Below, in pieces: positions 44,272 through 52,254 of a stretch of 64,000 nucleotides of DNA. The position numbers were made by a program, and so were the translations under genes. Location of the stretch: contig QUAH01000003.1 of assembly GCA_003426165.1 (NCBI GenBank), positions 107,525 to 171,524 of the forward strand, given 5' to 3'. Under the pieces are notes generated by a model. That model was not told where the DNA came from, made no database searches, and saw only the letters and a list, made by a program, of their open reading frames with translations. The DNA is from Candidatus Saccharicenans subterraneus (GTDB lineage Bacteria; Acidobacteriota; Aminicenantia; Aminicenantales; Saccharicenantaceae). Within the stretch, counting starts at the first letter, position 1; each line of letters begins with the position of its first letter.

Positions 44272-47200
44272 ATGAGATTAAAAGCTGTTAGCTGGTTAAT
44301 GGTGACTCTGCTTCTGGTTGGCCTGCTCCCGCTTCAGGCCCAGAATGTGTCCGAACTGCTGGCCGGCTTGAAGCCACGGAATATAGGTCCGGCCAACATG
44401 AGCGGAAGGATCGGGGCAATAGAAGCTGTGGTTGCCGACCCGAGGATTATATATGTGGGCGCGGCCGCCGGCGGGGTCTGGAAGTCCGTTGATGGCGGGC
44501 TGACCTGGAAGCCCATCTTTGACGACCAGCCGGTGGCTTCAATCGGGGCCATTGCCGTCTACCAGAAAAATCCGAACATTGTCTGGGTGGGCACCGGCGA
44601 GGCGGCCCCCAGGAATTCGGTCAGCGTGGGTCGCGGTGTTTACCGGTCGCTGGACGGCGGCCAGACCTGGCAGCTGATGGGCCTGGAAAAGACGGAAAAG
44701 ATTGCCGACATCATCATCCATCCCGAGAACCCGGACCTGGTCCTGGTGGGTGCCCTGGGCGCCACCTGGGGCGATAGCCAGGACCGGGGAGTTTACAGGA
44801 CCACCGACGGCGGCCGGACCTGGAAGAAAGTGCTGTACGTCAACGAGAAGACCGGTGTTTCCGATATGGCCGTTGACCCGGCCGACCCCAACCATATCAT
44901 CGTGGCCATGTGGGAACACCGTCGCTATCCCTGGTTTTTTGTTTCCGGTGGCCCGGGAAGTGGAATTTATGTCAGCCGTGACGGCGGTGAAACCTGGACC
45001 AGGCTGACTGAAAAGAACGGGCTGCCGGCCGGGGAGCTCGGTCGCTGCGGGGTGGCTTTTGCTCCCAGCCGGCCGAACATAGTCTATGCCCTGGTTGAAG
45101 CCAGCAAGAACGGTTTTTACCGTTCAACCGACGGCGGGCAGAACTGGACCCTGGTCAACAACGAGGCCGATGTCCATAACCGGCCTTTCTATTACAGCCG
45201 GGTCCTGGTCAACCCGGCCAACGAGAACATTGTCTACCTGTTGCAGACACAGCTCCGGGTGAGTGAAGACGGCGGGAAAACTTTCAGGGCCCTGACCGCC
45301 TTCAACCAGGCCCATTCCGACTTTCATGCCATGTGGCTCAGCCCCGATGGCGAGACGCTGTACGTGGGCAACGACGGCGGCGTGGTCATCAGCCACAACC
45401 GCGGCCAGAGCTGGCGCTTCGTGGAGAACCTTCCCCTGGGTCAGTTTTACCATATCAATTACGATATGCAGGTTCCCTACAACGTCTATGGTGGGCTTCA
45501 GGATAACGGGACCTGGGTCGGCCCGGCTTACGTCCTGAATGAAAGAAACGTTTCCTTCTACCACTGGAAGACAGTCGGCGGCGGTGATGGCTTTGATGCC
45601 GCCCCCGACCCGGAAAAACCGGGCTGCGGCTACGGAATGTCCCAGGGCGGAAACCTCTATTATTTCGACATCAACTCCGGCACCACCAGGAACATCGTTC
45701 CCACGGAATCCGAGGTCAAGCACCGCTATAACTGGAATGCCGGTTTTGCCGTCGACCCCTTCAATCCTTCCACCATCTACCTGGGCAGCCAGTTTGTCCA
45801 CCGCAGCCGGGATAAGGGACGGAGCTGGGAAATCATCTCCCCGGACCTGACCACCAACGATCCCGAAAAACAGAAGCAGAGCGACAGCGGTGGGCTGACC
45901 CTGGACGTCTCCAACGCCGAGAATTACTGCACCATCCTGAGCATCGCTCCCAGCCCGCTGAAAGAAGGATTGATCTGGGTGGGTACCGATGACGGCAATA
46001 TTCAGCTGACCAGAGATGGCGGGAAGAACTGGGAGCTGGTTTCCAGGACTCTGACCACCGGCAAGAAGCCCCTGGTTCCGGCCGGCGCGGCGGTGCCCCA
46101 CATCAAGCCAAGTCGATTTGAAGAAGGCACTGCCTACGTGGTTTTTGATGACCACCGGCGTTCCAATTTTACTCCCTACGTTTTTGTAACCCGGGATTTC
46201 GGAAAGACCTGGAAAAGCCTGGCCACTCCTGAAATAGACGGGTACTGCATGGCCATCGAGGAAGACCCGGTCAACAGGAACCTGCTCTTCCTGGGCACGG
46301 AATTCGGCCTGTTTGTTAGCCTGAACGGCGGCCAGAACTGGACCAAGTGGACCGGCAGTTTCCCCACCTGCCCGGTCTATGATATTGCCGTTCATCCCCG
46401 GGAACATGACCTGATCGTGGCCACCCACGGCCGGGCGGTCTATGTGTTTGATGATATCTCGCCGCTCAGGGAGCTTTCGGCCGAGGTGATGAAAAAGAAA
46501 CTGTATCTCTTTAAGGTCAACGAGGCCTTCCAGTTCCAGGCCGGTCGGATGTCTTCCTACATGAGCCCGGGAGATGGCGAGTACCTGGCTCAGAATAAGC
46601 AGACCGGGGCGGTCATAACCTATTTTCTCCTTCCTTCCGAAAAGAAGGCTGCGGATATGGAAGCCCCCTCGCCGGAAATGGCCCAGATGCAGGAGCGAAT
46701 GGCCCAGTTTGCCCAGCGCGGCGGTATGGACATGGCAGCCATGAGACAGATGATGGGCCGGGGCCGGGTCCAGGTCACCATAAGCGATGCCCAGGGACGT
46801 GTGGTTCGGCAGCTAAATGGGTCTGAGGAGAAGGGGATAAACCGGGTCTACTGGGATTTTCGAGAGATGGAACCCCTTTCCCCAGGCGAGATGATGTCAG
46901 CCCAGGCCGCTGGTCGGGCTGCAGCCGGATTTTTTGGCGGCCGCGGCGGTCTGACCGTGCTCCCCGGAACCTATACGGTTAAGGTCAAGTACGAAGACCA
47001 GGAAGCCAGCCAGACCTTTGAAGTCAAGCCTGATCCGAGGGTTCAGGTTGACCTGGCCGTACTCAAGTCAAATTACGAAAAAGGGAAGGAAGCCCAGAAA
47101 CTGTCAAGAGCGGTTCAGACCGTCAGCCAGAGGCTGCAGCAGACCCAGAGGGCCCTGCAGACCATAAGAGAATTTGCCCGGGGGCAGAGAAACCAGAAGA

Positions 47201-47535
47201 TGATGGAAGTGATGAAAAAGCTGGATGCAGTTGAGAATAAACTCAAGAATCTGTCCGAAACGCTGAACCCGACCCCGCCCAGGCAGGGAATGGCCGACAG
47301 GTCGTCCGGGTTGCTGTCGCAGGTGAACGGTGCCGTCAGTGGAATAACTTCTGCCGGCTACGAACCCGTCAGCCAGGCGGCCGAGGTCAGGTATGAAAAG
47401 GCCAGGGCCAGGCTCGGCGAATTCTTGAAACAGGTGAATGAGTTTTACGAGAAGGACGCGGCCGAGCTCAATAAGGCGCTTCAGGAAGCTGGTTTTACCC
47501 TGCTCCTGAATTATCCACCGGTCAGGATAGATTGA
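44272..47535 (+). CDS. Secreted BNR/sortilin-like propeller protein with C-terminal helical domain
   Basis: A 1087-aa exported protein. A signal peptide (AVSWLMVTLLLVGLLPLQAQ) precedes about 750 residues of Asp-box repeats (SVDGGLTW, SLDGGQTW, TTDGGRTW, SEDGGKTF and more) forming VPS10/sortilin-type propellers. After that comes a Met/Gln-rich linker (about 800-860), an Ig-like domain (VQVTISDAQGRVVRQLNGSE, LPGTYTVKVKY) and a C-terminal helical bundle or coiled coil of about 150 residues. ATG 44272 has AAGGAGGT at ideal spacing. It resembles the protein at 37264-39642 but is longer. Function unknown; peptidase-like partners are nearby. Confidence 0.9.
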   Translation: MRLKAVSWLMVTLLLVGLLPLQAQNVSELLAGLKPRNIGPANMSGRIGAIEAVVADPRIIYVGAAAGGVWKSVDGGLTWKPIFDDQPVASIGAIAVYQKNPNIVWVGTGEAAPRNSVSVGRGVYRSLDGGQTWQLMGLEKTEKIADIIIHPENPDLVLVGALGATWGDSQDRGVYRTTDGGRTWKKVLYVNEKTGVSDMAVDPADPNHIIVAMWEHRRYPWFFVSGGPGSGIYVSRDGGETWTRLTEKNGLPAGELGRCGVAFAPSRPNIVYALVEASKNGFYRSTDGGQNWTLVNNEADVHNRPFYYSRVLVNPANENIVYLLQTQLRVSEDGGKTFRALTAFNQAHSDFHAMWLSPDGETLYVGNDGGVVISHNRGQSWRFVENLPLGQFYHINYDMQVPYNVYGGLQDNGTWVGPAYVLNERNVSFYHWKTVGGGDGFDAAPDPEKPGCGYGMSQGGNLYYFDINSGTTRNIVPTESEVKHRYNWNAGFAVDPFNPSTIYLGSQFVHRSRDKGRSWEIISPDLTTNDPEKQKQSDSGGLTLDVSNAENYCTILSIAPSPLKEGLIWVGTDDGNIQLTRDGGKNWELVSRTLTTGKKPLVPAGAAVPHIKPSRFEEGTAYVVFDDHRRSNFTPYVFVTRDFGKTWKSLATPEIDGYCMAIEEDPVNRNLLFLGTEFGLFVSLNGGQNWTKWTGSFPTCPVYDIAVHPREHDLIVATHGRAVYVFDDISPLRELSAEVMKKKLYLFKVNEAFQFQAGRMSSYMSPGDGEYLAQNKQTGAVITYFLLPSEKKAADMEAPSPEMAQMQERMAQFAQRGGMDMAAMRQMMGRGRVQVTISDAQGRVVRQLNGSEEKGINRVYWDFREMEPLSPGEMMSAQAAGRAAAGFFGGRGGLTVLPGTYTVKVKYEDQEASQTFEVKPDPRVQVDLAVLKSNYEKGKEAQKLSRAVQTVSQRLQQTQRALQTIREFARGQRNQKMMEVMKKLDAVENKLKNLSETLNPTPPRQGMADRSSGLLSQVNGAVSGITSAGYEPVSQAAEVRYEKARARLGEFLKQVNEFYEKDAAELNKALQEAGFTLLLNYPPVRID

Positions 47536-47600
47536 CCCCGGATTAATCTATAAAGCGATCCGGGCTGAGTCATTAAGGCCCGGAACGGCAGGATACTGAG

Positions 47601-47634
47601 AGAGGGGGCGACCGCGGGGTGGCCCCCTCTTTTT
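47601..47634 (+). terminator. Terminator after the second BNR gene
   Basis: AGAGGGGGC at 47601-47609 pairs perfectly with GCCCCCTCT at 47622-47630, followed by five T. Confidence 0.8.
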
Positions 47635-47936
47635 CTTAGAATCCTGAGAATTTTTGTGTTCACCGGCTAAGGCAGGGTCTGGGTCTTGGCTGAGGATAAT
47701 TCTGTCCAGTTCTTTTTTGTGGTGTGGGTAGCTAGAGGTAAGAGACGAAGCCTGATTGACGCCCGGTTCTGCTGTCCGGTTCAGGTCCCGGAGGGCTTGT
47801 CCATGGTCAAACAGGAATTATTGTCGGAAAAATTATGAAAAAATAAAGTTATCGGGGTAGGGATGATCACGGGAAAAGATAGAAAAATCGCTGGCTGGCT
47901 GCCGACAGCTGTCATTATCTTGTTCCAGGGTTTATA
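47635..47936. other. Intergenic region upstream of the metallophosphoesterase gene
   Basis: About 300 bases without a supportable gene. A promoter candidate, TTGTCG at 47821-47826 and TAAAGT about 17 bases on, lies near the right end. Nothing else recognised. Confidence 0.35.
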
Positions 47937-48821
47937 ATGAATGAAATGAAAAAAATAATAGCGGTTTCCATTCTGCTGGCCTGGCTGGCCGGGGCGCTGT
48001 CTGCCTCAGACCTGAAGTTGGTGGTGGTTTCCGACACCAATCCTGAATTCCTTAACCAGAAGGATTTCTCCCACTTTGAAAAGTTTATCGACCGGATTAA
48101 TGCCCTGAAACCAGACCTGGTGATCAATCTCGGGGACCTTATTTACGGCTACGGCCTGCGGAGCACCAGGCCCCAGTGGGAGAGATACCTTGAGGTTATC
48201 AGCCGGATCGAGCCCCCCTATTACCAGATCCCCGGTAACCATGATGTCTTTAATAACCGGGCCAGGCAGGTCTACCTGGAATTATTCAGAAAAACCTACA
48301 TGTCTTTTGATATGGGCAAATGCCACTTTGTTCTCCTGGATAATCTGGAAGATGGGGTCTGGGGAAAGATCGGTCCCGAGCAGCTGGCCTGGCTGGAAGA
48401 AGACCTGAAGCGGCCGCGCTGGGAACAGGCTTTTGTTTTCCTCCATGTCCCGGTCTGGGACCTGAAAGCCAAAAACGTCAGGCTGGAATGGAGAGAATTC
48501 TGGTTTGAAAAAATCCATCCGTTGCTGCTGGCCGGACGGGTGAAGGCGGTCTTTGCCGGCCACAGCCACCGTTTTGGCCCGACCAGAATCTACGACGGTC
48601 TGATTTACTACATTGCCGGGGGCGGCAGTCCCAGGCTGCATAAAGAATTTGTCCGGGCCGGGGGCGGCAATTTTTTTCTGCTGGTTGAAGTCAGCGAGAA
48701 CGGGTTCAAGGTAAACGTGGTCACGGAGAACCGGATGATCGCTGAACAGGAAGCCGATATCCTGAAAGACATTTTTGCCCCCCATTTTTACCGGCCTGGA
48801 GAATCTCAAAACGCCAGATAG
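47937..48821 (+). CDS. Secreted calcineurin-type metallophosphoesterase
   Basis: A 294-aa exported phosphoesterase. A signal peptide (IIAVSILLAWLAGALSAS) is followed by the metallophosphoesterase motifs: VVSDTN (normally D-x-H, here the His is Asn), NLGDLIYG, IPGNHDVF, FLHVPVW and FAGHSHRFG. The remaining ligands are intact. Substrate unknown. ATG 47937 has AGGG eight bases ahead; a second ATG lies three codons in. It is followed by the TM2 gene in the same direction. Confidence 0.88.
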   Translation: MNEMKKIIAVSILLAWLAGALSASDLKLVVVSDTNPEFLNQKDFSHFEKFIDRINALKPDLVINLGDLIYGYGLRSTRPQWERYLEVISRIEPPYYQIPGNHDVFNNRARQVYLELFRKTYMSFDMGKCHFVLLDNLEDGVWGKIGPEQLAWLEEDLKRPRWEQAFVFLHVPVWDLKAKNVRLEWREFWFEKIHPLLLAGRVKAVFAGHSHRFGPTRIYDGLIYYIAGGGSPRLHKEFVRAGGGNFFLLVEVSENGFKVNVVTENRMIAEQEADILKDIFAPHFYRPGESQNAR

Positions 48822-48826
48822 ATTTT

Positions 48827-48855
48827 TGACTTTTGTGGCGGTTAAGCCTAATGTA
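48827..48855 (+). promoter_or_regulatory. Promoter candidate for the TM2 gene
   Basis: -35 TTGACT at 48827-48832, 17-base spacer, -10 TAATGT at 48850-48855; predicted start near 48862, ahead of the AAGGAGG site. Confidence 0.4.
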
Positions 48856-48890
48856 AGCAAAGGATTCATCTTTAATTTAAGGAGGGGCTT

Positions 48891-49145
48891 ATGTCCGAAA
48901 AATCCCGGCTGGTAACTTTCCTGCTGTGCTGGTTATTTGGCCTGTTTGGCGGTCACCGCTTTTACGTGGGCAAGACCGGCACCGGCCTGGTCTGGCTGTT
49001 CACCCTGGGGTGCCTGGGAATCGGGGTGCTGGTTGACCTGATCATGATTCTGCTGGGCAAGTTCTACGACGCCCAGAACAAGCCAGTCCTGGTCTGGTTC
49101 AGGAACTGTGATGCCGAGGGCAAGGTCCTGAGCTACTCAGTTTAA
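48891..49145 (+). CDS. TM2 domain-containing membrane protein
   Basis: An 84-aa protein with the TM2 pattern: VTFLLCWLFGLFGGHRFYVG, then TGLVWLFTLGCLGIGVLVDL and ILLGKFYD. Two helices are joined by a short DR-like turn, here GGHRFYVGKTGTG. TM2 proteins occur across bacteria and animals; no general function is known. AAGGAGG precedes the ATG. It converges with the gdhA terminator. Confidence 0.9.
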   Translation: MSEKSRLVTFLLCWLFGLFGGHRFYVGKTGTGLVWLFTLGCLGIGVLVDLIMILLGKFYDAQNKPVLVWFRNCDAEGKVLSYSV

Positions 49146-49173
49146 AAAAAAGTGGGAGGGCTGGCGCCCTCCC
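49144..49173 (-). terminator. Terminator of the gdhA operon
   Basis: GGGAGGGC at 49154-49161 pairs with GCCCTCCC at 49166-49173, loop TGGC; on the minus strand the hairpin is followed by ACTTTTTTT (A-run at 49144-49151). It lies 42 bases beyond the gdhA stop. Confidence 0.75.
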
Positions 49174-49215
49174 AGGAGGGAATTAGGTTAAGAAGGAAAA
49201 CGGTTTTATGGGTGC

Positions 49216-50508
49216 TCAGGCCGCTCGGCCTAAAGCTTTCAGAGCCTCAGCTACTCTGCCGACGGCCAGGACATAGGCCGCCTCTCGCATCGGCAGGTTA
49301 TGCTTTTCCATGAGGTCAACGATTTCATGGAAAGCCTTTTTCATTTTCTTTTCCAGCTTTTCTGTGACCTCTTCTTCGCTCAGGAAGAAACGTTGCAGGT
49401 CCTGGACCCACTCCAGGTAGGAAACGGTCACTCCGCCGGCGTTGGCCAGGATATCCGGGCAGACCAGTACTCCCTTGTCCACCAGGATGCTGTCGGCCTC
49501 GGTGGTGGTCGGCCCGTTGGCTCCTTCCAGGATAATCCGGGCCTTGACCTGGCCGGCATTGCCCCGGTGAATTTGGCCTTCGGTGGCGGCCGGAATCAGA
49601 ATATCGCAGTCCAGGGCAATCAGGCTGTCGTTGTCGATCGGTTCGGTTCCGGGGAAGTTGACCACCGAGCCGGTTTGTTTGACCTGTTTTTCCAGCTCGA
49701 AGGGGTCGATTCCTTTATCACAGTAGATTCCCCCGAAGATATCGGTGATGGCGATGACCCGGCAACCGGCCTTATGCACCAGCTTGGCTATCGAGGACCC
49801 GACGTTGCCAAAGCCGAGGATGGCCACGGTTCGCCCTTCAAAATTAAGGCCCAGGTATTTTAGGGCTTCTTCCAGAACAAAAAACAGGCCGGTCCCGGTG
49901 GCCATGGCCCGGCCGAGAGAACCCCCCAGGTGAACCGGTTTCCCGGTGACCACGGCCGGCTCCAGATGCCCGCAGGCCTGGCTGTAGGCGTCGGCTATCC
50001 AGGCCATGGTCTGGGCGTTGGTGAACATGTCCGGAGCCGGGACGTCCTTGAAGGGCCCGATGATATCCCTGATGGCCAGGGTATATTCCTTGGTAAGTTT
50101 TCTCAGCTCGTTTTCCGACATCTTGAGCGGGTCGCAGATAACCGCTCCCTTACCGCCGCCGAAGGGCAGGTCAACCACGGCGCATTTCCAGGTCATCCAG
50201 GTGGCCAGGGCTTTGCATTCGCTGATCGAAGCATTGGGTGAGAACCTGATTCCGCCCTTGGCCGGCCCCCTGACCGTGGAATGTTGCACCCTGAAGCCGG
50301 TAAAGATTTCGGCCCGTCCATCATCCATGGTGATGGGAATATGGACGGTTAATTCCCTTTCCGGGTATTTCAGTCGCTGGTATATCCAGGGATCGAGGTC
50401 CAGAAAATTGGCTGCCTTTTCAAATTGCAGGGTGGCCTCGAAAAACGGGTCGTATTCCTTGGCCTCGGGTATGGGATGAATATAATGAACTTTGGCCTTT
50501 TCTGGCAT
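49216..50508 (-). CDS. gdhA: Glutamate dehydrogenase (Glu/Leu/Phe/Val dehydrogenase family)
   Basis: A 430-aa NAD(P)-dependent enzyme interconverting glutamate and 2-oxoglutarate plus ammonia, probably in the catabolic direction here. Substrate-domain motifs are FTGFRVQHSTVRGPAKGGIR and VVDLPFGGGKGAV (catalytic Lys); the Rossmann loop is VAILGFGNVGSSIA; and LIPAATEGQI and LANAGGVTVSYLEWVQ close the fold. Size and motif order fit hexameric GDH. It is the second gene behind a sigma-54 promoter, 11 bases after the small gene 50520-50768. A direct role for the adjacent NtrC regulator is inferred. Confidence 0.96.
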   Translation of the reverse strand: MPEKAKVHYIHPIPEAKEYDPFFEATLQFEKAANFLDLDPWIYQRLKYPERELTVHIPITMDDGRAEIFTGFRVQHSTVRGPAKGGIRFSPNASISECKALATWMTWKCAVVDLPFGGGKGAVICDPLKMSENELRKLTKEYTLAIRDIIGPFKDVPAPDMFTNAQTMAWIADAYSQACGHLEPAVVTGKPVHLGGSLGRAMATGTGLFFVLEEALKYLGLNFEGRTVAILGFGNVGSSIAKLVHKAGCRVIAITDIFGGIYCDKGIDPFELEKQVKQTGSVVNFPGTEPIDNDSLIALDCDILIPAATEGQIHRGNAGQVKARIILEGANGPTTTEADSILVDKGVLVCPDILANAGGVTVSYLEWVQDLQRFFLSEEEVTEKLEKKMKKAFHEIVDLMEKHNLPMREAAYVLAVGRVAEALKALGRAA

Positions 50509-50519
50509 GGGCTCTCCTT

Positions 50520-50768
50520 TTAAGAAATTTCTTTGACCAGCAGCCGGAGGAGCTTTCCATATCCGGCTTTTTCAAAGCGGCTGATGGGAATTTTCTTATC
50601 GCGGTAGTAAAGATAATGGGTTGTTATTTTGACCCTGGGGCGTTTGCTGGAGCCTGGTTCTGCCGTCTCCGTTACCTGGATTTCGGGGAATTTAATAATC
50701 TTGGCCTTTTGTTCGGCTTGTTTTTCTTCTTCCGGCTCTTTCCGGGGCAGGGGCAATACGTTTTTCAT
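50520..50768 (-). CDS. 82-aa protein of unknown function, first gene of the gdhA operon
   Basis: An 82-aa basic protein (MKNVLPLPRKEPEEEKQ at the start, then AKIIKFPEIQVTET, a P/S/K-rich middle, then HYLYYRDKKIPISRFEKAG and GKLLRLLVKE). No signal or membrane segment; the second half looks like a small globular domain. ATG 50768 is preferred because GGAGG lies five bases ahead and the sigma-54 start site predicted at 50781 falls after the longer alternative start at 50783. It is 11 bases from gdhA, so it is cotranscribed and may modulate or partner the dehydrogenase. I do not recognise a family. Confidence 0.75.
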   Translation of the reverse strand: MKNVLPLPRKEPEEEKQAEQKAKIIKFPEIQVTETAEPGSSKRPRVKITTHYLYYRDKKIPISRFEKAGYGKLLRLLVKEIS

Positions 50769-50791
50769 ACTGGCCTCCAACAATTTAGAAG

Positions 50792-50807
50792 TGCAATTGT
50801 TGTGCCA
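50792..50807 (-). promoter_or_regulatory. Sigma-54 promoter for the small gene and gdhA
   Basis: Minus strand reads CTGGCAC-N5-TTGCAC: -24 TGGCAC at 50807-50802 and -12 TTGCA at 50796-50792, with exactly ten bases between GG and GC. It matches the sigma-54 consensus except one optional base. Predicted start at about 50781, giving a 13-base leader. Confidence 0.85.
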
Positions 50808-50859
50808 GAATTATCTTATTGATAATAAAATAATTGATGTGAAAAACAGGTGTAGCTCT

Positions 50860-50885
50860 CGCAAATTGCAATATTGCAAAATGCG
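50860..50885. promoter_or_regulatory. 26-bp near-palindrome, probable NtrC-type activator site
   Basis: CGCA-AA-(14)-AA-TGCG, where the central 14 bases at 50866-50879 are the perfect palindrome TTGCAATATTGCAA and the CGCA/TGCG ends pair too; only the two AA pairs break the symmetry. Its centre is about 91 bp upstream of the sigma-54 start, a normal position for an enhancer-binding activator, and it lies four bases past the stop of the adjacent NtrC-type gene. Confidence 0.65.
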
Positions 50886-50889
50886 AAAA

Positions 50890-52254
50890 TCACTCTTTCC
50901 AGGACTTGATTTTACGATACAGGGTGGCGGGATTCAGGCCGAGGATTCTGGCGGCCTGGCTCTTATTGTGCCCTGTATATTCAAGAACCCGGGCGATATA
51001 GGCCTTTTCCAGGTGGTCCAGGGTTGGCCAGTTTTTGGTCAGTGCCTCCAGGACCTTATCTTCGGGAAGATTCAGTTCCTGCCTTATCTCCTGGGGAAGA
51101 AACTGTAACTGGATGTTCTCGGCCTGGTAAAGTGACATCACCCTTTCCACGGTATTTCTTAACTCCCGGACGTTGCCAGGCCAGGAATAATTCATCAGGG
51201 CCTGGGCCGCTTCCGGCTCCAGGCCCCGGTAGTTTCTCTTGATCTCACGGTTGAACTCCTCCATGAAGAACAGGATTAGGGGGATTATATCCTCTTTCCT
51301 TTCCCTCAGGGGAGGAATGGTTATGGGAACAACGTTGAGCCGGTAAAATAGGTCGGAACGAAAATTTCCTTTTTCGGTTTCTTTGACCAGGTCGCGATTG
51401 GTGGCGGCGATGATGCGGACGTTGATTTTTATCGGTTGCGAGCCGCCCAGCCTGACAAAAGTCCCGTCTTCCAGCACCCTCAGGATTTTGGCCTGGAGTG
51501 CCAGAGACATATCGCCGATTTCATCAAAGAAGACCGTGCCCTCGTCCGCTTTTTCTAACAGGCCGATTTTTCTTTTCCTGGCGTCGGTGAAGGCCCCCGC
51601 TTCGTAGCCGAAGAGTTCGCTCTCCAGCAGGTTTTCCGGGATGGCCGCGCAGTTGATGGCCACTATTGGCTTCTCCGCCCTGGGGCTGTGGTAATGAATA
51701 GCCCGGGCCAGCAGTTCCTTGCCGGTGCCGCTTTCCCCCTGGAGAAGCACGGTGGTCCGGTCGGATTGCGCCACCCTGGCTGCCATGTCCAGCACTTCCC
51801 TCATTTTCCGGCTCTGGGCCACGATCTTTCCAAAATAGTACCGCTGCTTTTGCTTTTCGAACTCGTCCAGGAAGCGCAGTCGCAGAGACAGCGTTTCCAG
51901 GGCCCGCTGAACGGTGGCTTTGAGCTCGCTGAGCTTGAAGGGCTTCAGGAGGTAATCGTAGGCCCCCAGCTTCATGGCTTCCACCGCTTTTTCCAGTATT
52001 TCGTAGGCCGACATCATGATGACGATTATTTCCCGGTCGGTTTCCTTGACCTTTTTCAGGACCTCCAGGCCGGAGATCCCGGGCAGGACCAGGTCGAGCA
52101 GGATCAGCTGGGGCCGGCAGCTTTCCAGCAGGTCCAGGGCCTTTTCTCCCGATTCGGCCAGGATGATTTCGTAGCCCTCCTTTTCCAGGGCTTTTTTCAG
52201 GTTGTTGAGGGTCAGGATTTCATCATCAACCAGCATGACCGAGAAGGTTTTCAA
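50890..52254 (-). CDS. NtrC-family sigma-54-dependent response regulator
   Basis: A 454-aa response regulator. Receiver domain with phospho-acceptor Asp54 (LILLDLVLP) and Lys of YLLKPFK; AAA+ domain with Walker A GESGTGKE (173-180), the sigma-54 contact loop GAFTDA (220-225), Walker B VFFDEIGD and arginine-finger region SDLFYRLNV; C-terminal Fis-type helix-turn-helix (KSQAARILGLNPATLYRKI). The stop lies four bases from the palindrome and about 85 from the sigma-54 promoter of gdhA, so it probably controls that operon. It overlaps the upstream kinase gene by four bases. Confidence 0.95.
   Translation of the reverse strand: MKTFSVMLVDDEILTLNNLKKALEKEGYEIILAESGEKALDLLESCRPQLILLDLVLPGISGLEVLKKVKETDREIIVIMMSAYEILEKAVEAMKLGAYDYLLKPFKLSELKATVQRALETLSLRLRFLDEFEKQKQRYYFGKIVAQSRKMREVLDMAARVAQSDRTTVLLQGESGTGKELLARAIHYHSPRAEKPIVAINCAAIPENLLESELFGYEAGAFTDARKRKIGLLEKADEGTVFFDEIGDMSLALQAKILRVLEDGTFVRLGGSQPIKINVRIIAATNRDLVKETEKGNFRSDLFYRLNVVPITIPPLRERKEDIIPLILFFMEEFNREIKRNYRGLEPEAAQALMNYSWPGNVRELRNTVERVMSLYQAENIQLQFLPQEIRQELNLPEDKVLEALTKNWPTLDHLEKAYIARVLEYTGHNKSQAARILGLNPATLYRKIKSWKE

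Noticed and set aside
45124..46428. 434-codon minus-strand open frame inside the second BNR gene
   Set aside because: Antisense shadow of the Asp-box repeats, which fully explain the region.
50808..50858. IHF-like site between the palindrome and the sigma-54 promoter
   Set aside because: AT-rich and probably bendable, but the match to the IHF consensus is poor.
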